Below the pieces are notes generated by a model that worked only from the letters and a program-made list of their open reading frames with translations, was not told the DNA's origin and made no database searches. A DNA stretch of 64,000 bases from Gluconobacter japonicus (GTDB lineage Bacteria > Pseudomonadota > Alphaproteobacteria > Acetobacterales > Acetobacteraceae). Position 1 is the stretch's first letter. Every line of letters starts with the position of its first letter. The translations under genes were made by a program, and so were the position numbers. Where the stretch lies: the NCBI RefSeq assembly GCF_002723975.1, contig NZ_BEWO01000006.1, positions 62,001 to 126,000 on the forward strand, read 5' to 3'. Shown here piece by piece: positions 9,254-17,803 of this stretch.

Positions 9254-9883
9254 ATGACAAACTCGTCTGATTTTCCTCCCTTTCTGGCCTCAGATCATCT
9301 TTCCCGTCGCACTCATGACATTCTGAAGGAACGCCTCGAAGAAGATTCATCAGGCACACCACGAACGCTTTCTTCGACCGCTTTTTCGGTTTTGGACCGT
9401 ATTGTGACTGTTCTCTTGCCGCAGGAAGAGATTTTGGGCCAACAGACGCTCAATCTTGCTTTGCGAGTTGATCGGGCTTTAAGCGGACCGCGGGACGGTT
9501 GGCGCTTTGCAGAACTTCCTTCCGACAGTCAGGCGTGGGAGCAAGCCCTCCTGACTCTGAATGATCTTTCCACTTCACAATTTGAGCGCCCTTTTTCTTT
9601 GCTCGAAGACAGCGCTGTCGCGGCATTTCTGGATGCCATGGGAGAGGGGAAAGTTGGTTTGGACACGCCTAACCGTCTGAACCCGTCACAGATGCAGAAA
9701 TGGGCTCTCGATCTGCGGGCAGACGTGATCGAATGTTTTCTGGCTGATCCCCGCGTTCAGGACAGACTTGGAATGTCTGCCAACCTGAACGGTGGTGACG
9801 AAAGATTTCAGGGTTTTGAAACCGTTCAAGCCAATGAACGGAAAGACTTCGAACCTGCCACAAAAATCTCCTCCGCAGCATAA
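9254..9883 (+). CDS. Small subunit of a GMC flavin dehydrogenase (gluconate 2-dehydrogenase subunit 3-like)
   Basis: This 209-residue protein lies 14 bp upstream of a GMC oxidoreductase. The segment LSSTAFSVLDRIVTVLLPQEE and the following helix-rich region resemble the small, chaperone-like subunit 3 family that accompanies gluconate and FAD-glucose dehydrogenases. There is no twin-arginine or other signal peptide, whereas characterised subunit 3 proteins usually export the pair. The start at 9254 has AAAGGA seven bases upstream; an alternative at 9227 adds nine residues. The assignment rests more on gene context than on sequence. Confidence 0.6.
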   Translation: MTNSSDFPPFLASDHLSRRTHDILKERLEEDSSGTPRTLSSTAFSVLDRIVTVLLPQEEILGQQTLNLALRVDRALSGPRDGWRFAELPSDSQAWEQALLTLNDLSTSQFERPFSLLEDSAVAAFLDAMGEGKVGLDTPNRLNPSQMQKWALDLRADVIECFLADPRVQDRLGMSANLNGGDERFQGFETVQANERKDFEPATKISSAA

Positions 9884-9897
9884 GGCGCACTTGAAAA

Positions 9898-11427
9898 ATG
9901 AAGACTTATGCTGAAACCGATACTCTGGACGTCATTATTGTTGGAAGCGGCGCCGGCGGAGCCCCTCTCGCCGCACGCCTGGCGCAGGCGGGCAAAAGCG
10001 TTCTTGTGCTGGAAGCAGGACCGAAATTCACACCTGCACAGTATACATCTGACGAAATCGAAGCCCGCGAAATCTACTGGCTTAACGAACGTCTTTCCGG
10101 GGGGCGTAATCCTCAGCCTTTCGGAGGCAACAATAGTGGGACGGGCGTAGGTGGATCCATGCTGCACTATGGAGCCTTTCTTCCTCGCCCGGACGCCCGG
10201 GACTTCCAGCTTCATACGGAAACGGGACGCAGCGTGGACTGGCCTTTCCGTTACGAGGAACTGCTTCCTTACATTGAGGAAGTAGAATCCTTCATTGGTG
10301 TCTCTGGCCCGGCCCAATATCCATGGGATCCCTCCCGACAATATGCCTACTCGCCCCCGCCAGCAAATCCGGCAGCCCTGAAAATGCGCGACGCCTGCGA
10401 CGCTTTAGGCCTTCGTCATGCTGATGGTCCAACAGCGCTGATCACACGACCTTTCAATCAACCGTATTTTGGTGAACGGCAAGGCTGTGTCAGTTGTGGA
10501 GCCTGTCATCAGGGATGCCGGAATGGTGCAAAATCAGGCACTGACAACACATGGCTTCCGCTGGCTGTTACGTATGGCGCCGAAATACGACCGGGTTGTT
10601 TCGTTCATACCATTGAAACAGACCAAGCCGGTCGCGTGACAGGTGTTGTCTATAAGCAGAATGGCCAGGATATCCGACAGCGCTGCGAGAAACTGGTTCT
10701 GTCTGCCGGTGCTGTCGAAACTGCCCGTCTGCTTCTGCATAACGGGCTGGCTAACAGTTCAGGGCAGGTTGGGGAAAATTACATGACTCATATCTCTACC
10801 CAGATTTGGGGCGAGATTGACCAGGAGGTTCGCCCCAATCGCGGTTATCCTTCCCTGACAATTACTGAAGACATGATGCGCCCGAAAGACGCAGATTTCG
10901 CTGGGGGATATCTGATTCAATCTCTTGGCATGATGCCCATCACCTGGGCTTCCAACATCGCACGCGGGTCTACCCGTCGTGGGGCGGATCTTGTCCGTAC
11001 GCTCGCAGGATATAATCGTAGCATCGGCATGGGGATTCACGGCGACTGCATGCCCAGCCCCGAAAACCGCGTTGTGCTCTCAGACGAGAAAGACCACTTC
11101 GGTATCCCGAAACCTCTCATCACGCACAGCTATGGCCCTAACGAACTGGCCATGCATGCGCATGCCTCCCGCCTGCTGACCCGTATGTGGGACGCCATTG
11201 GCGCGAAGGATCTTCGTATTCTTGATCGGGCGGCGCACATGATGGGCACGGCGCGTATGGGGAAAGATTCCGGCTCTGCTGTTGTGACGCCTTACGGGCA
11301 GAGCTTTGATATCGACAACCTGTGGATCAGCGATCACTCTACCTTCCCAAGCGCCACCGCTGCCAACCCCGCCCTTACCATCATGGCTCTGGCCCTTCGC
11401 ACGGCAGATGCCATGCTGACCCATTGA
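9898..11427 (+). CDS. GMC-family FAD oxidoreductase with a Cys-rich cluster motif
   Basis: This 509-residue flavoprotein has an N-terminal Rossmann motif IIVGSGAGGAPLAARLA. A C-X2-C-X2-C-X3-C motif (Cys 197, 200, 203, 207) is followed by RNGAKSGT. The C-terminal GMC signature has HMMGTARMG and ATAANPALTIMALALRTAD. The family oxidises alcohols and sugars. The Cys motif recalls the cluster region of gluconate and FAD-glucose dehydrogenase large subunits, but also the GC..GAK..T segment of long-chain alcohol oxidases. No cytochrome subunit follows, so the electron acceptor is unclear. It probably forms a complex with the protein encoded just upstream. Confidence 0.85.
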   Translation: MKTYAETDTLDVIIVGSGAGGAPLAARLAQAGKSVLVLEAGPKFTPAQYTSDEIEAREIYWLNERLSGGRNPQPFGGNNSGTGVGGSMLHYGAFLPRPDARDFQLHTETGRSVDWPFRYEELLPYIEEVESFIGVSGPAQYPWDPSRQYAYSPPPANPAALKMRDACDALGLRHADGPTALITRPFNQPYFGERQGCVSCGACHQGCRNGAKSGTDNTWLPLAVTYGAEIRPGCFVHTIETDQAGRVTGVVYKQNGQDIRQRCEKLVLSAGAVETARLLLHNGLANSSGQVGENYMTHISTQIWGEIDQEVRPNRGYPSLTITEDMMRPKDADFAGGYLIQSLGMMPITWASNIARGSTRRGADLVRTLAGYNRSIGMGIHGDCMPSPENRVVLSDEKDHFGIPKPLITHSYGPNELAMHAHASRLLTRMWDAIGAKDLRILDRAAHMMGTARMGKDSGSAVVTPYGQSFDIDNLWISDHSTFPSATAANPALTIMALALRTADAMLTH

Positions 11428-11678
11428 TTCATATCAAAGTCATGTCACCGAGCGCGTCAGGCTTGACACTCCTTCGCGCGCTCCGGTAATCCAACGGGGA
11501 CTTCCTGGTGGTTATCTAGCCACCCGGTCTCCTTTCCTAACCGGATGACGTTTGCTTCCGATGCCACGCACTGAAAAGGTGCCTGACGTCCGTAGCCTCT
11601 GTTCTGATCATTCAGCATCAGGCAGGCCCATCCTTCCCCCATAAGGTTTGCCCCAAGGGCACATAAGGCGCGTTTTTC

Positions 11679-12980
11679 ATGCATCTCGCCGAACTCAAGA
11701 AAAAATCTCCGGCCGATCTACTGGCTTATGCAGAGGAACTGGAGATCGAGAACGTCTCGTCCATGCGCAAGCAGGACATCATGTTTGCTATCCTCAAGAC
11801 CCTCGCCGAACGCGATCAGGCGATCTACGGCGAGGGAACACTGGAAATCCTGCCGGATGGTTTTGGTTTCCTGCGGAGCCCGGAAGCAAATTATCTTCCC
11901 GGCCCAGACGATATCTATATTTCCCCGACGCAGGTCCGCCGTTTCGGTCTGCGCCCCGGTGATACGGTTGAAGGCCAGATCCGCGCCCCGCGTGATGGCG
12001 AGCGTTACTTCGCGCTCCTCAAGGTTAACACCATCAACTTCGAAGACCCGGACGTCGTCCGGACGCGTATCAACTTCGATAACCTGACGCCACTCTACCC
12101 TGAGCGTCGCCTGAAGATGGAAGTTGAACAGTCCGAGCCAGCCGTTTCCGAAACATCGCCCCGCAGCAAGGGCAAGAAAGACCAGCGCGATTACACGCCA
12201 CGCGTCATCGACCTTGTCACGCCGATCGGTATGGGCCAGCGCGCCCTGATCGTCGCTCCACCGCGGACGGGTAAGACCGTAATGCTCCAGAGCATTGCGG
12301 CCTCGATCTCAGCAAACCATCCGGAAGTCTTCCTGATCGTTCTTCTGATCGACGAACGTCCAGAAGAAGTGACGGACATGGCCCGCTCTGTGCGCGGTGA
12401 GGTTGTTTCCTCTACCTTCGATGAACCGGCAACACGCCATGTTCAGGTGACGGAAATGGTTCTCGAAAAGGCTAAACGTCTCGTTGAGCACAAGCGAGAC
12501 GTGGTGATCCTCCTGGATTCCATTACCCGTCTGGCCCGCGCCTACAACACCGTTGTGCCATCATCCGGCAAGGTACTGACCGGCGGTGTGGACGCCAACG
12601 CTCTGCAGCGCCCGAAACGCTTCTTCGGTGCAGCCCGTAATATCGAAGAAGGTGGCTCGCTCACCATCATCGCTACGGCGCTGATCGATACCGGCTCGCG
12701 CATGGATGAAGTGATTTTTGAAGAGTTCAAGGGTACGGGTAACGCCGAACTCATTCTGGATCGCAAACTGGCTGACAAGCGCACCTTCCCTGCCATCGAC
12801 ATCACCAAGTCGGGCACACGTAAGGAAGAACTGCTGGTTGACCGTGCTGAACTGTCCAAGATGTGGGTCCTGCGCCGTATCCTCGCACCAATGGGGACGA
12901 TGGATGCCATGGACTTCCTGCTGGACAAGCTGAAATACAGCAAATCTAACCACGACTTCTTTGAAGCCATGAACAACTAA
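11679..12980 (+). CDS. rho: Transcription termination factor Rho
   Basis: This 433-residue RNA-dependent hexameric ATPase has the N-terminal helical domain ([19 protein letters not shown]) and the cold-shock-like RNA-binding domain ([18 protein letters not shown]). Its ATPase core has Walker A PPRTGKT near residue 195, Walker [10 protein letters not shown] and the GGVDANAL Q-loop region. Length and domains are complete. The 250-bp upstream region contains TTGACA with GGTAAT 17 bp later, a possible promoter. A UUCG-loop terminator follows the gene. In many alphaproteobacteria rho sits next to mnmE; here ogt and adhAB intervene. Confidence 0.97.
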   Translation: MHLAELKKKSPADLLAYAEELEIENVSSMRKQDIMFAILKTLAERDQAIYGEGTLEILPDGFGFLRSPEANYLPGPDDIYISPTQVRRFGLRPGDTVEGQIRAPRDGERYFALLKVNTINFEDPDVVRTRINFDNLTPLYPERRLKMEVEQSEPAVSETSPRSKGKKDQRDYTPRVIDLVTPIGMGQRALIVAPPRTGKTVMLQSIAASISANHPEVFLIVLLIDERPEEVTDMARSVRGEVVSSTFDEPATRHVQVTEMVLEKAKRLVEHKRDVVILLDSITRLARAYNTVVPSSGKVLTGGVDANALQRPKRFFGAARNIEEGGSLTIIATALIDTGSRMDEVIFEEFKGTGNAELILDRKLADKRTFPAIDITKSGTRKEELLVDRAELSKMWVLRRILAPMGTMDAMDFLLDKLKYSKSNHDFFEAMNN

Positions 12981-12997
12981 TCCGTTTTCTGTTCATG

Positions 12998-13029
12998 CAA
13001 AAAGGGGGAGCTTCGGCTCCCCTTTTTTA
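12998..13029 (+). terminator. Rho-independent terminator after rho
   Basis: GGGGAGC pairs with GCTCCCC around a stable TTCG tetraloop. The stem is flanked by A residues on the left and six T on the right, so it can also serve the convergent ogt gene. Confidence 0.9.
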
Positions 13030-13038
13030 TTGGTGTTT

Positions 13039-13485
13039 TCAGTCGCCTTTTTCGAGATTAAGAAGAATTTTCTTGTCTTCAATACCATTCAATCCGGAAT
13101 ATCCCCCTAGCCCGGTTGCCCCTACAACGCGGTGACAGGGGATGAGAACCGGAATTGGGTTGGCTCCCATAGCCCCACCAATAGAGCGCGCTGACCCTCC
13201 AGCCTGTGCGGCAATTTCAGCGTAAGTCCGCGTTTCTCCGTATGGGATTTTTAGAATGGCTTTCCAGATTTTCTGGCGATAAGGCGTTCCATAGGGAGAA
13301 AATGGAAGGTCGCTGAAATCGACCTTCTCCCCATCGAAATATTTTTCAAGAAGATCGCGGACTCTCACCAGAAGTGGCGTCTCTTCCTGATCGCGGCCCC
13401 AACCCCAATCAAGAGCAACAATACGCCCTTCATCTTCGCTGATGGTCAGGGCTCCAAGTGGGGAATGACAGGAAAGCTGTGGCAT
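13039..13485 (-). CDS. ogt: Methylated-DNA-[protein]-cysteine S-methyltransferase
   Basis: The protein transfers alkyl groups from O6-alkylguanine to its own cysteine. The active-site motif PCHRV is followed by GLGGYSG, and the helix-turn-helix part contains IPYGETRTYAEIAAQAG. The chosen start gives 148 residues beginning MPQLSCHSPLG, which matches how such proteins usually begin. In-frame starts at 13506 and 13524 are possible, the latter with AGGGA close upstream. It is convergent with rho. Confidence 0.93.
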   Translation of the reverse strand: MPQLSCHSPLGALTISEDEGRIVALDWGWGRDQEETPLLVRVRDLLEKYFDGEKVDFSDLPFSPYGTPYRQKIWKAILKIPYGETRTYAEIAAQAGGSARSIGGAMGANPIPVLIPCHRVVGATGLGGYSGLNGIEDKKILLNLEKGD

Positions 13486-13524
13486 GCAGATACGCTGCCT
13501 CATCCCCAGGAAAGCGTCAATCAT

Positions 13525-13952
13525 GCTTCCCTAAAAGAGTCCCTATAAAAAAAACACATGCGTGTCACGCATATGCCGGGAAGCCGGTATTCTCAAATAA
13601 CATATGGGATCATTTTTGTATGATTTTACGAAATATTACTCACCTTGTTGAGAAACTGCCATTTTTTGTGTCAAACCTGCGACAGGTACCAAAGATGTTT
13701 GCTTGTTTCTTATTAAGAATAATTCTCATCTAATCAAGAAGACTATTTCTCAAACATACCGCTCACGGAAACGTCAGAAGCCCAGTTTTCTACAAACAAT
13801 AAAATAAGGAGTAGTAAGTTCTCGTGATGCTGGTTTTCCAGACAACTTGAGAAACTGATGGCACCTTTATCGCGTGAAAGGAGCCTATCAGGACTTAAGG
13901 AGTCCGAAATACCAGTAACAGGAACAGTCTTTGCAAAGAGGACAGTCGGATC
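13525..13952. promoter_or_regulatory. 428-bp intergenic region upstream of adhA
   Basis: No gene is visible in this stretch. It separates ogt from adhA, is AT-rich around 13600-13830 and must hold the adhAB promoter and leader. A Fur-type palindrome lies at 13714-13728. A possible adhA ribosome binding site, GAGGA, lies about ten bases before the ATG. A plus-strand open frame of 91 codons across 13458-13733 begins inside ogt and has no protein-like features. Confidence 0.6.
13714..13728. promoter_or_regulatory. Fur-type 7-1-7 palindrome upstream of adhA
   Basis: The 15-mer TAAGAATAATTCTCA is a 7-1-7 inverted repeat whose arms match each other at six of seven positions. Read on the minus strand it agrees with the classical Fur unit TGATAATnATTATCA at 11-12 of 14 positions. 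It lies about 225 bp upstream of the adhA ATG. Function is inferred only from similarity. Confidence 0.45.
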
Positions 13953-16217
13953 ATGGTTTCTGGTCTACTGACGCCGATCAACGTTACGAAGAAGCGCCTT
14001 CTGGGCTGCGCTGCCGCTTTGGCATTCTGCGCCGCCTCTCCTGTCGCCCTAGCTGAGGACACAGGGACAGCCATTACAAACGCCGACCAGCATCCGGGAG
14101 ACTGGATGAGCTATGGCCGGACCTATTCCGAGCAGCGATACAGCCCGCTGGACCAGATCACCAAGGACAATGCGAGCAACCTGAAGCTCGCATGGCACTA
14201 CGATCTGGATACCAATCGTGGTCAGGAAGGTACGCCGCTGATCGTTGATGGCGTCATGTACGCCACCACCAACTGGAGCAAAATGAAGGCTCTGGATGCA
14301 GCAACCGGCAAGCTGCTGTGGTCCTACGATCCTAAAGTTCCAGGCAACATCGCTGACCGCGGCTGCTGCGATACGGTCAACCGTGGTGCAGCCTACTGGA
14401 ACGGCAAGGTCTATTTCGGCACGTTTGACGGCCGTCTGATCGCACTGGATGCCAAGACCGGCAAGCTGGTCTGGAGCGTCTATACGGTTCCCAAGGAAGC
14501 CCAGCTGGGTCATCAGCGCTCTTACACGCTTGATGGCGCTCCGCGTATTGCCAAGGGCAAGGTCATCGTCGGTAACGGTGGTGCAGAATTCGGTGCCCGT
14601 GGTTTCGTCACAGCCTATGACGCCGAAACCGGCAAAATGGACTGGCGTTTCTTCACGGTTCCGAACCCTGACAACAAGCCGGATGGCGCTGCGTCCGATG
14701 ATGTTTTGATGTCCAAGGCTTACCCGACATGGGGTAAGGGCGGCGCATGGAAGCAGCAGGGCGGCGGCGGTACCGTCTGGGACTCCCTGATCTATGACCC
14801 GGTAACGGATCTCGTTTATCTGGGCGTGGGTAACGGTTCGCCATGGAACTACAAGTTCCGTTCTGAAGGAAAGGGTAACAACCTCTTCCTCGGCAGCATC
14901 GTGGCCATCAATCCTGACACCGGCAAATACGTCTGGCATTTCCAGGAAACGCCGATGGACCAGTGGGATTACACCTCGGTTCAGCAGATCATGGCGCTCG
15001 ACATGCCGATCAATGGCGAGATGCGCCATGTGCTCGTGCACGCTCCAAAGAACGGCTTCTTCTACATCATCGACGCCAAGACCGGTAAGTTCATCTCTGG
15101 CAAGCCTTACACTTATGAGAACTGGGCCAATGGTCTGGATCCTGTAACAGGCCGCCCGAACTATAATCCAGAAGCTCTTTGGACGCTGAACGGCAAGCCT
15201 TGGTACGGTATCCCAGGCGATCTGGGTGGCCATAACTTCGCTGCCATGGCTTACAGCCCACAGACGAAGCTGGTTTATATCCCGGCCCAGCAGGTTCCGT
15301 TCGTTTACGATCCGCAGAAGGGTGGCTTCAAGGCTCACCACGACAGCTGGAACCTTGGCCTCGACATGAACAAGATCGGTCTGCTGGATGACAACGATCC
15401 ACAGCATAAGGCTGACAAGGCCCAGTTCCTGAAGGATCTGAAGGGCTGGATCGTTGCGTGGGATCCCGCAAAGCAGCAGGCTGTCTTTACTGTTGACCAC
15501 AAGGGTCCATGGAATGGTGGCCTTCTGGCTACGGCTGGCGGCGTTCTGTTCCAGGGTCTCGCCAATGGCGAGTTCCATGCCTACGACGCGACAACGGGCA
15601 AGGACCTCTTCACCTTCCCAGCCCAGAGCGCCATCATCGCTCCGCCTGTGACCTACACGGCACACGGCAAGCAGTATGTCGCTGTGGAAGTGGGCTGGGG
15701 CGGTATCTATCCGTTCTTCCTCGGCGGCGTTGCCCGCACGTCGGGCTGGACGGTCAACCATTCCAGAATCATTGCATTTGCTCTCGACGGCAGTGACAAG
15801 CTTCCGACCAAGAACGAACTCGGGTTTGTTCCGGTGAAGCCACCTGAAAAGTGGGACGAAGCCAAGATCAAGGATGGCTACTTCCAGTTCCAGACCTATT
15901 GCGCAGCCTGCCATGGCGATAACGGCATTTCCGGTGGCGTTCTGCCAGACCTGCGCTGGTCCGGTGCAATCCGCGGACAGGAAAAGTTCTACAAGCTCGT
16001 CGGCAAGGGTGCTCTGACGGCCTATGGTATGGACCGTTTCGATACGTCCATGTCTCCGGCTGAAATCGAAGACATCCGCAACTTCCTTGTGAAGCGTGCC
16101 AACGAGTCCTACGCAGACGAAGTCAAGGCCCGAGAGAATGAGGCAGGCGTCCCCAACGCTGAATTCCTCAACGTCCCTCAGGGTTCGGTTGCGCCTGCAA
16201 CGCCGGACCATCCGTGA
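13953..16217 (+). CDS. adhA: PQQ-dependent alcohol dehydrogenase, quinohaemoprotein subunit I
   Basis: This 754-residue periplasmic subunit oxidises ethanol to acetaldehyde for acetic acid formation and passes electrons to the cytochrome subunit. A signal peptide ends near SPVALAE (about residue 35). The eight-bladed PQQ propeller follows, with the adjacent cysteines Cys138-Cys139 in RGCCDTVNRG that form the redox-linked disulfide ring at PQQ. A C-terminal cytochrome domain carries one haem c site, CAACH (650-654). The sequence agrees closely with what I know of Gluconobacter AdhA. adhB follows after 34 bp; the third subunit is not in the window. Confidence 0.97.
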   Translation: MVSGLLTPINVTKKRLLGCAAALAFCAASPVALAEDTGTAITNADQHPGDWMSYGRTYSEQRYSPLDQITKDNASNLKLAWHYDLDTNRGQEGTPLIVDGVMYATTNWSKMKALDAATGKLLWSYDPKVPGNIADRGCCDTVNRGAAYWNGKVYFGTFDGRLIALDAKTGKLVWSVYTVPKEAQLGHQRSYTLDGAPRIAKGKVIVGNGGAEFGARGFVTAYDAETGKMDWRFFTVPNPDNKPDGAASDDVLMSKAYPTWGKGGAWKQQGGGGTVWDSLIYDPVTDLVYLGVGNGSPWNYKFRSEGKGNNLFLGSIVAINPDTGKYVWHFQETPMDQWDYTSVQQIMALDMPINGEMRHVLVHAPKNGFFYIIDAKTGKFISGKPYTYENWANGLDPVTGRPNYNPEALWTLNGKPWYGIPGDLGGHNFAAMAYSPQTKLVYIPAQQVPFVYDPQKGGFKAHHDSWNLGLDMNKIGLLDDNDPQHKADKAQFLKDLKGWIVAWDPAKQQAVFTVDHKGPWNGGLLATAGGVLFQGLANGEFHAYDATTGKDLFTFPAQSAIIAPPVTYTAHGKQYVAVEVGWGGIYPFFLGGVARTSGWTVNHSRIIAFALDGSDKLPTKNELGFVPVKPPEKWDEAKIKDGYFQFQTYCAACHGDNGISGGVLPDLRWSGAIRGQEKFYKLVGKGALTAYGMDRFDTSMSPAEIEDIRNFLVKRANESYADEVKARENEAGVPNAEFLNVPQGSVAPATPDHP

Positions 16218-16232
16218 CGGGAAACCGTCACG
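16213..16232 (+). other. Intercistronic hairpin between adhA and adhB
   Basis: A perfect 8-bp stem CGTGACGG / CCGTCACG closed by a GAAA tetraloop overlaps the adhA stop codon. It ends 19 bp before the adhB start. Without a U tract it is more likely an mRNA stability or processing element than a terminator. Confidence 0.55.
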
Positions 16233-16251
16233 CTGAAAGGAATGACGTGAC

Positions 16252-17688
16252 ATGCTCAAGGCATTAACTCGGGACAGACTGGTATCTGAGATGAAACAGG
16301 GATGGAAATACGCGGCCGCAGTCGGCCTTATGGCAGTGTCTTTCGGCGCTGCCCAAGCCCAGGACGCTGATGACGCCCTGATTCAGCGCGGCGCTTATGT
16401 GGCTCGCCTGTCTGACTGCGTCGCCTGTCACACGGCGCTGCACGGCCAGCCTTATGCTGGTGGTCTGGAGATCAAGAGCCCGATCGGCACGATCTACTCC
16501 ACCAACATTACGCCGGACCCGAAATACGGTATCGGCAGCTACACGCTGGAAGACTTCACGAAGGCCATCCGCAAGGGTATCCGCAAGGATGGTGCAACGG
16601 TCTATCCGGCCATGCCATATCCTGAATTCGCCCGCCTGTCTGATGACGACATCAAGGCCATGTATGCTTTCTTCATGCATGGCGTGAAGCCGGTAGCCCG
16701 TCAGAACAAGGAACCAGACATTTCCTGGCCGATGAACATGCGCTGGCCGCTGGCCATCTGGCGCGCAATGTTTGTTCCGACAGTGACACCCGGCCTCGAC
16801 AAGAGCATTTCCGATCCGGAAATTGCCCGTGGCGAATATCTTGTGAATGGCCCGGGCCATTGCGGCGAGTGCCATACACCTCGTGGCATGGCCATGCAGG
16901 TCAAGGGTTATACGACGAAGGACGGCAACGCTTACCTCTCCGGTGGCGCACCGATCGACAACTGGATCGCTCCGAGCTTGCGCAGCAACAGCGATACGGG
17001 TCTGGGTCGCTGGTCTGAAGAAGACATTGCCGAGTTCCTGAAGAGCGGCCGTATCGACCATTCTGCCGTCTTCGGTGGCATGGCCGACGTGGTGGCTTAC
17101 AGCACCCAGCACTGGACGGATGACGATCTGCACGCAACCGCCAAGTACCTGAAGAGCATGCCGGCCGTGCCAGAAGGCAAGAACCTCGGTCAGGATGACG
17201 GCAAGGCTACGGCCCTGCTCGAAGCCGGTGGCAAGGGGGACGCAGGCGCAGAGGTTTATCTGCATAACTGCTCCATCTGCCATATGAACGACGGTACGGG
17301 CGTCAACCGCATGTTCCCGCCTCTGGCTGGCAACCCGGTTGTCATTACGGATGATGCAACATCCATGGCGAACATCGTGACTTTTGGTGGCATCCTGCCT
17401 CCGACGAACACGGCGCCGTCCGCTGTTGCGATGCCGGGCTTCCGCGATCATCTGTCTGACCAGCAGATCGCCGATGCCGTCAACTTCATGCGTAAGAGCT
17501 GGGGCAACCAGGCTCCAGGAACGCTGTCCGCTTCGGATATCCGCAAGCTCCGCACAACGGGTGCTCCGGTGTCCACGGCTGGATGGAATGTTTCTTCCAA
17601 GGGTTGGATGGCCTACATGCCGCAGCCTTATGGCGAAGGCTGGACCTTCTCCCCTCAGACGCACACAGGTGTGGATCAGGCTCAGTAA
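16252..17688 (+). CDS. adhB: Alcohol dehydrogenase triheme cytochrome c subunit II
   Basis: This 478-residue membrane-anchored cytochrome takes electrons from AdhA and reduces ubiquinone. A signal peptide ends near GAAQAQ (about residue 36). Three haem c motifs are present: CVACH (56-60), CGECH (204-208) and CSICH (340-344). The ATG at 16252 follows AAAGGA with good spacing. Although also related to gluconate and sorbitol dehydrogenase cytochromes, its position after adhA fixes the assignment. Confidence 0.96.
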   Translation: MLKALTRDRLVSEMKQGWKYAAAVGLMAVSFGAAQAQDADDALIQRGAYVARLSDCVACHTALHGQPYAGGLEIKSPIGTIYSTNITPDPKYGIGSYTLEDFTKAIRKGIRKDGATVYPAMPYPEFARLSDDDIKAMYAFFMHGVKPVARQNKEPDISWPMNMRWPLAIWRAMFVPTVTPGLDKSISDPEIARGEYLVNGPGHCGECHTPRGMAMQVKGYTTKDGNAYLSGGAPIDNWIAPSLRSNSDTGLGRWSEEDIAEFLKSGRIDHSAVFGGMADVVAYSTQHWTDDDLHATAKYLKSMPAVPEGKNLGQDDGKATALLEAGGKGDAGAEVYLHNCSICHMNDGTGVNRMFPPLAGNPVVITDDATSMANIVTFGGILPPTNTAPSAVAMPGFRDHLSDQQIADAVNFMRKSWGNQAPGTLSASDIRKLRTTGAPVSTAGWNVSSKGWMAYMPQPYGEGWTFSPQTHTGVDQAQ

Positions 17689-17717
17689 GCCTCTCCCAAC
17701 TTTGTTAGCCTGACATG

Positions 17718-17750
17718 AAAAGGTGGTTCGGAAGCGAACCACCTTTTTTT
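17718..17750 (+). terminator. Rho-independent terminator of the adhAB operon
   Basis: AGGTGGTTCG pairs with CGAACCACCT around a GAAG loop and is followed by seven T. It lies 30 bp after the adhB stop. Confidence 0.92.
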
Positions 17751-17803
17751 CTTTTGCCATCAATCCGTTTTCACAGAACCACATCCTGCATTACATAAGG
17801 AGC

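Noticed and set aside
14049-16259. 736-codon minus-strand open frame opposite adhA
   Set aside because: adhA is unmistakable on the plus strand; the opposite frame is a codon-bias shadow.
16264-17784. 506-codon minus-strand open frame opposite adhB
   Set aside because: adhB with three haem motifs is certain; the antisense frame runs through the adhB terminator and has no domains.
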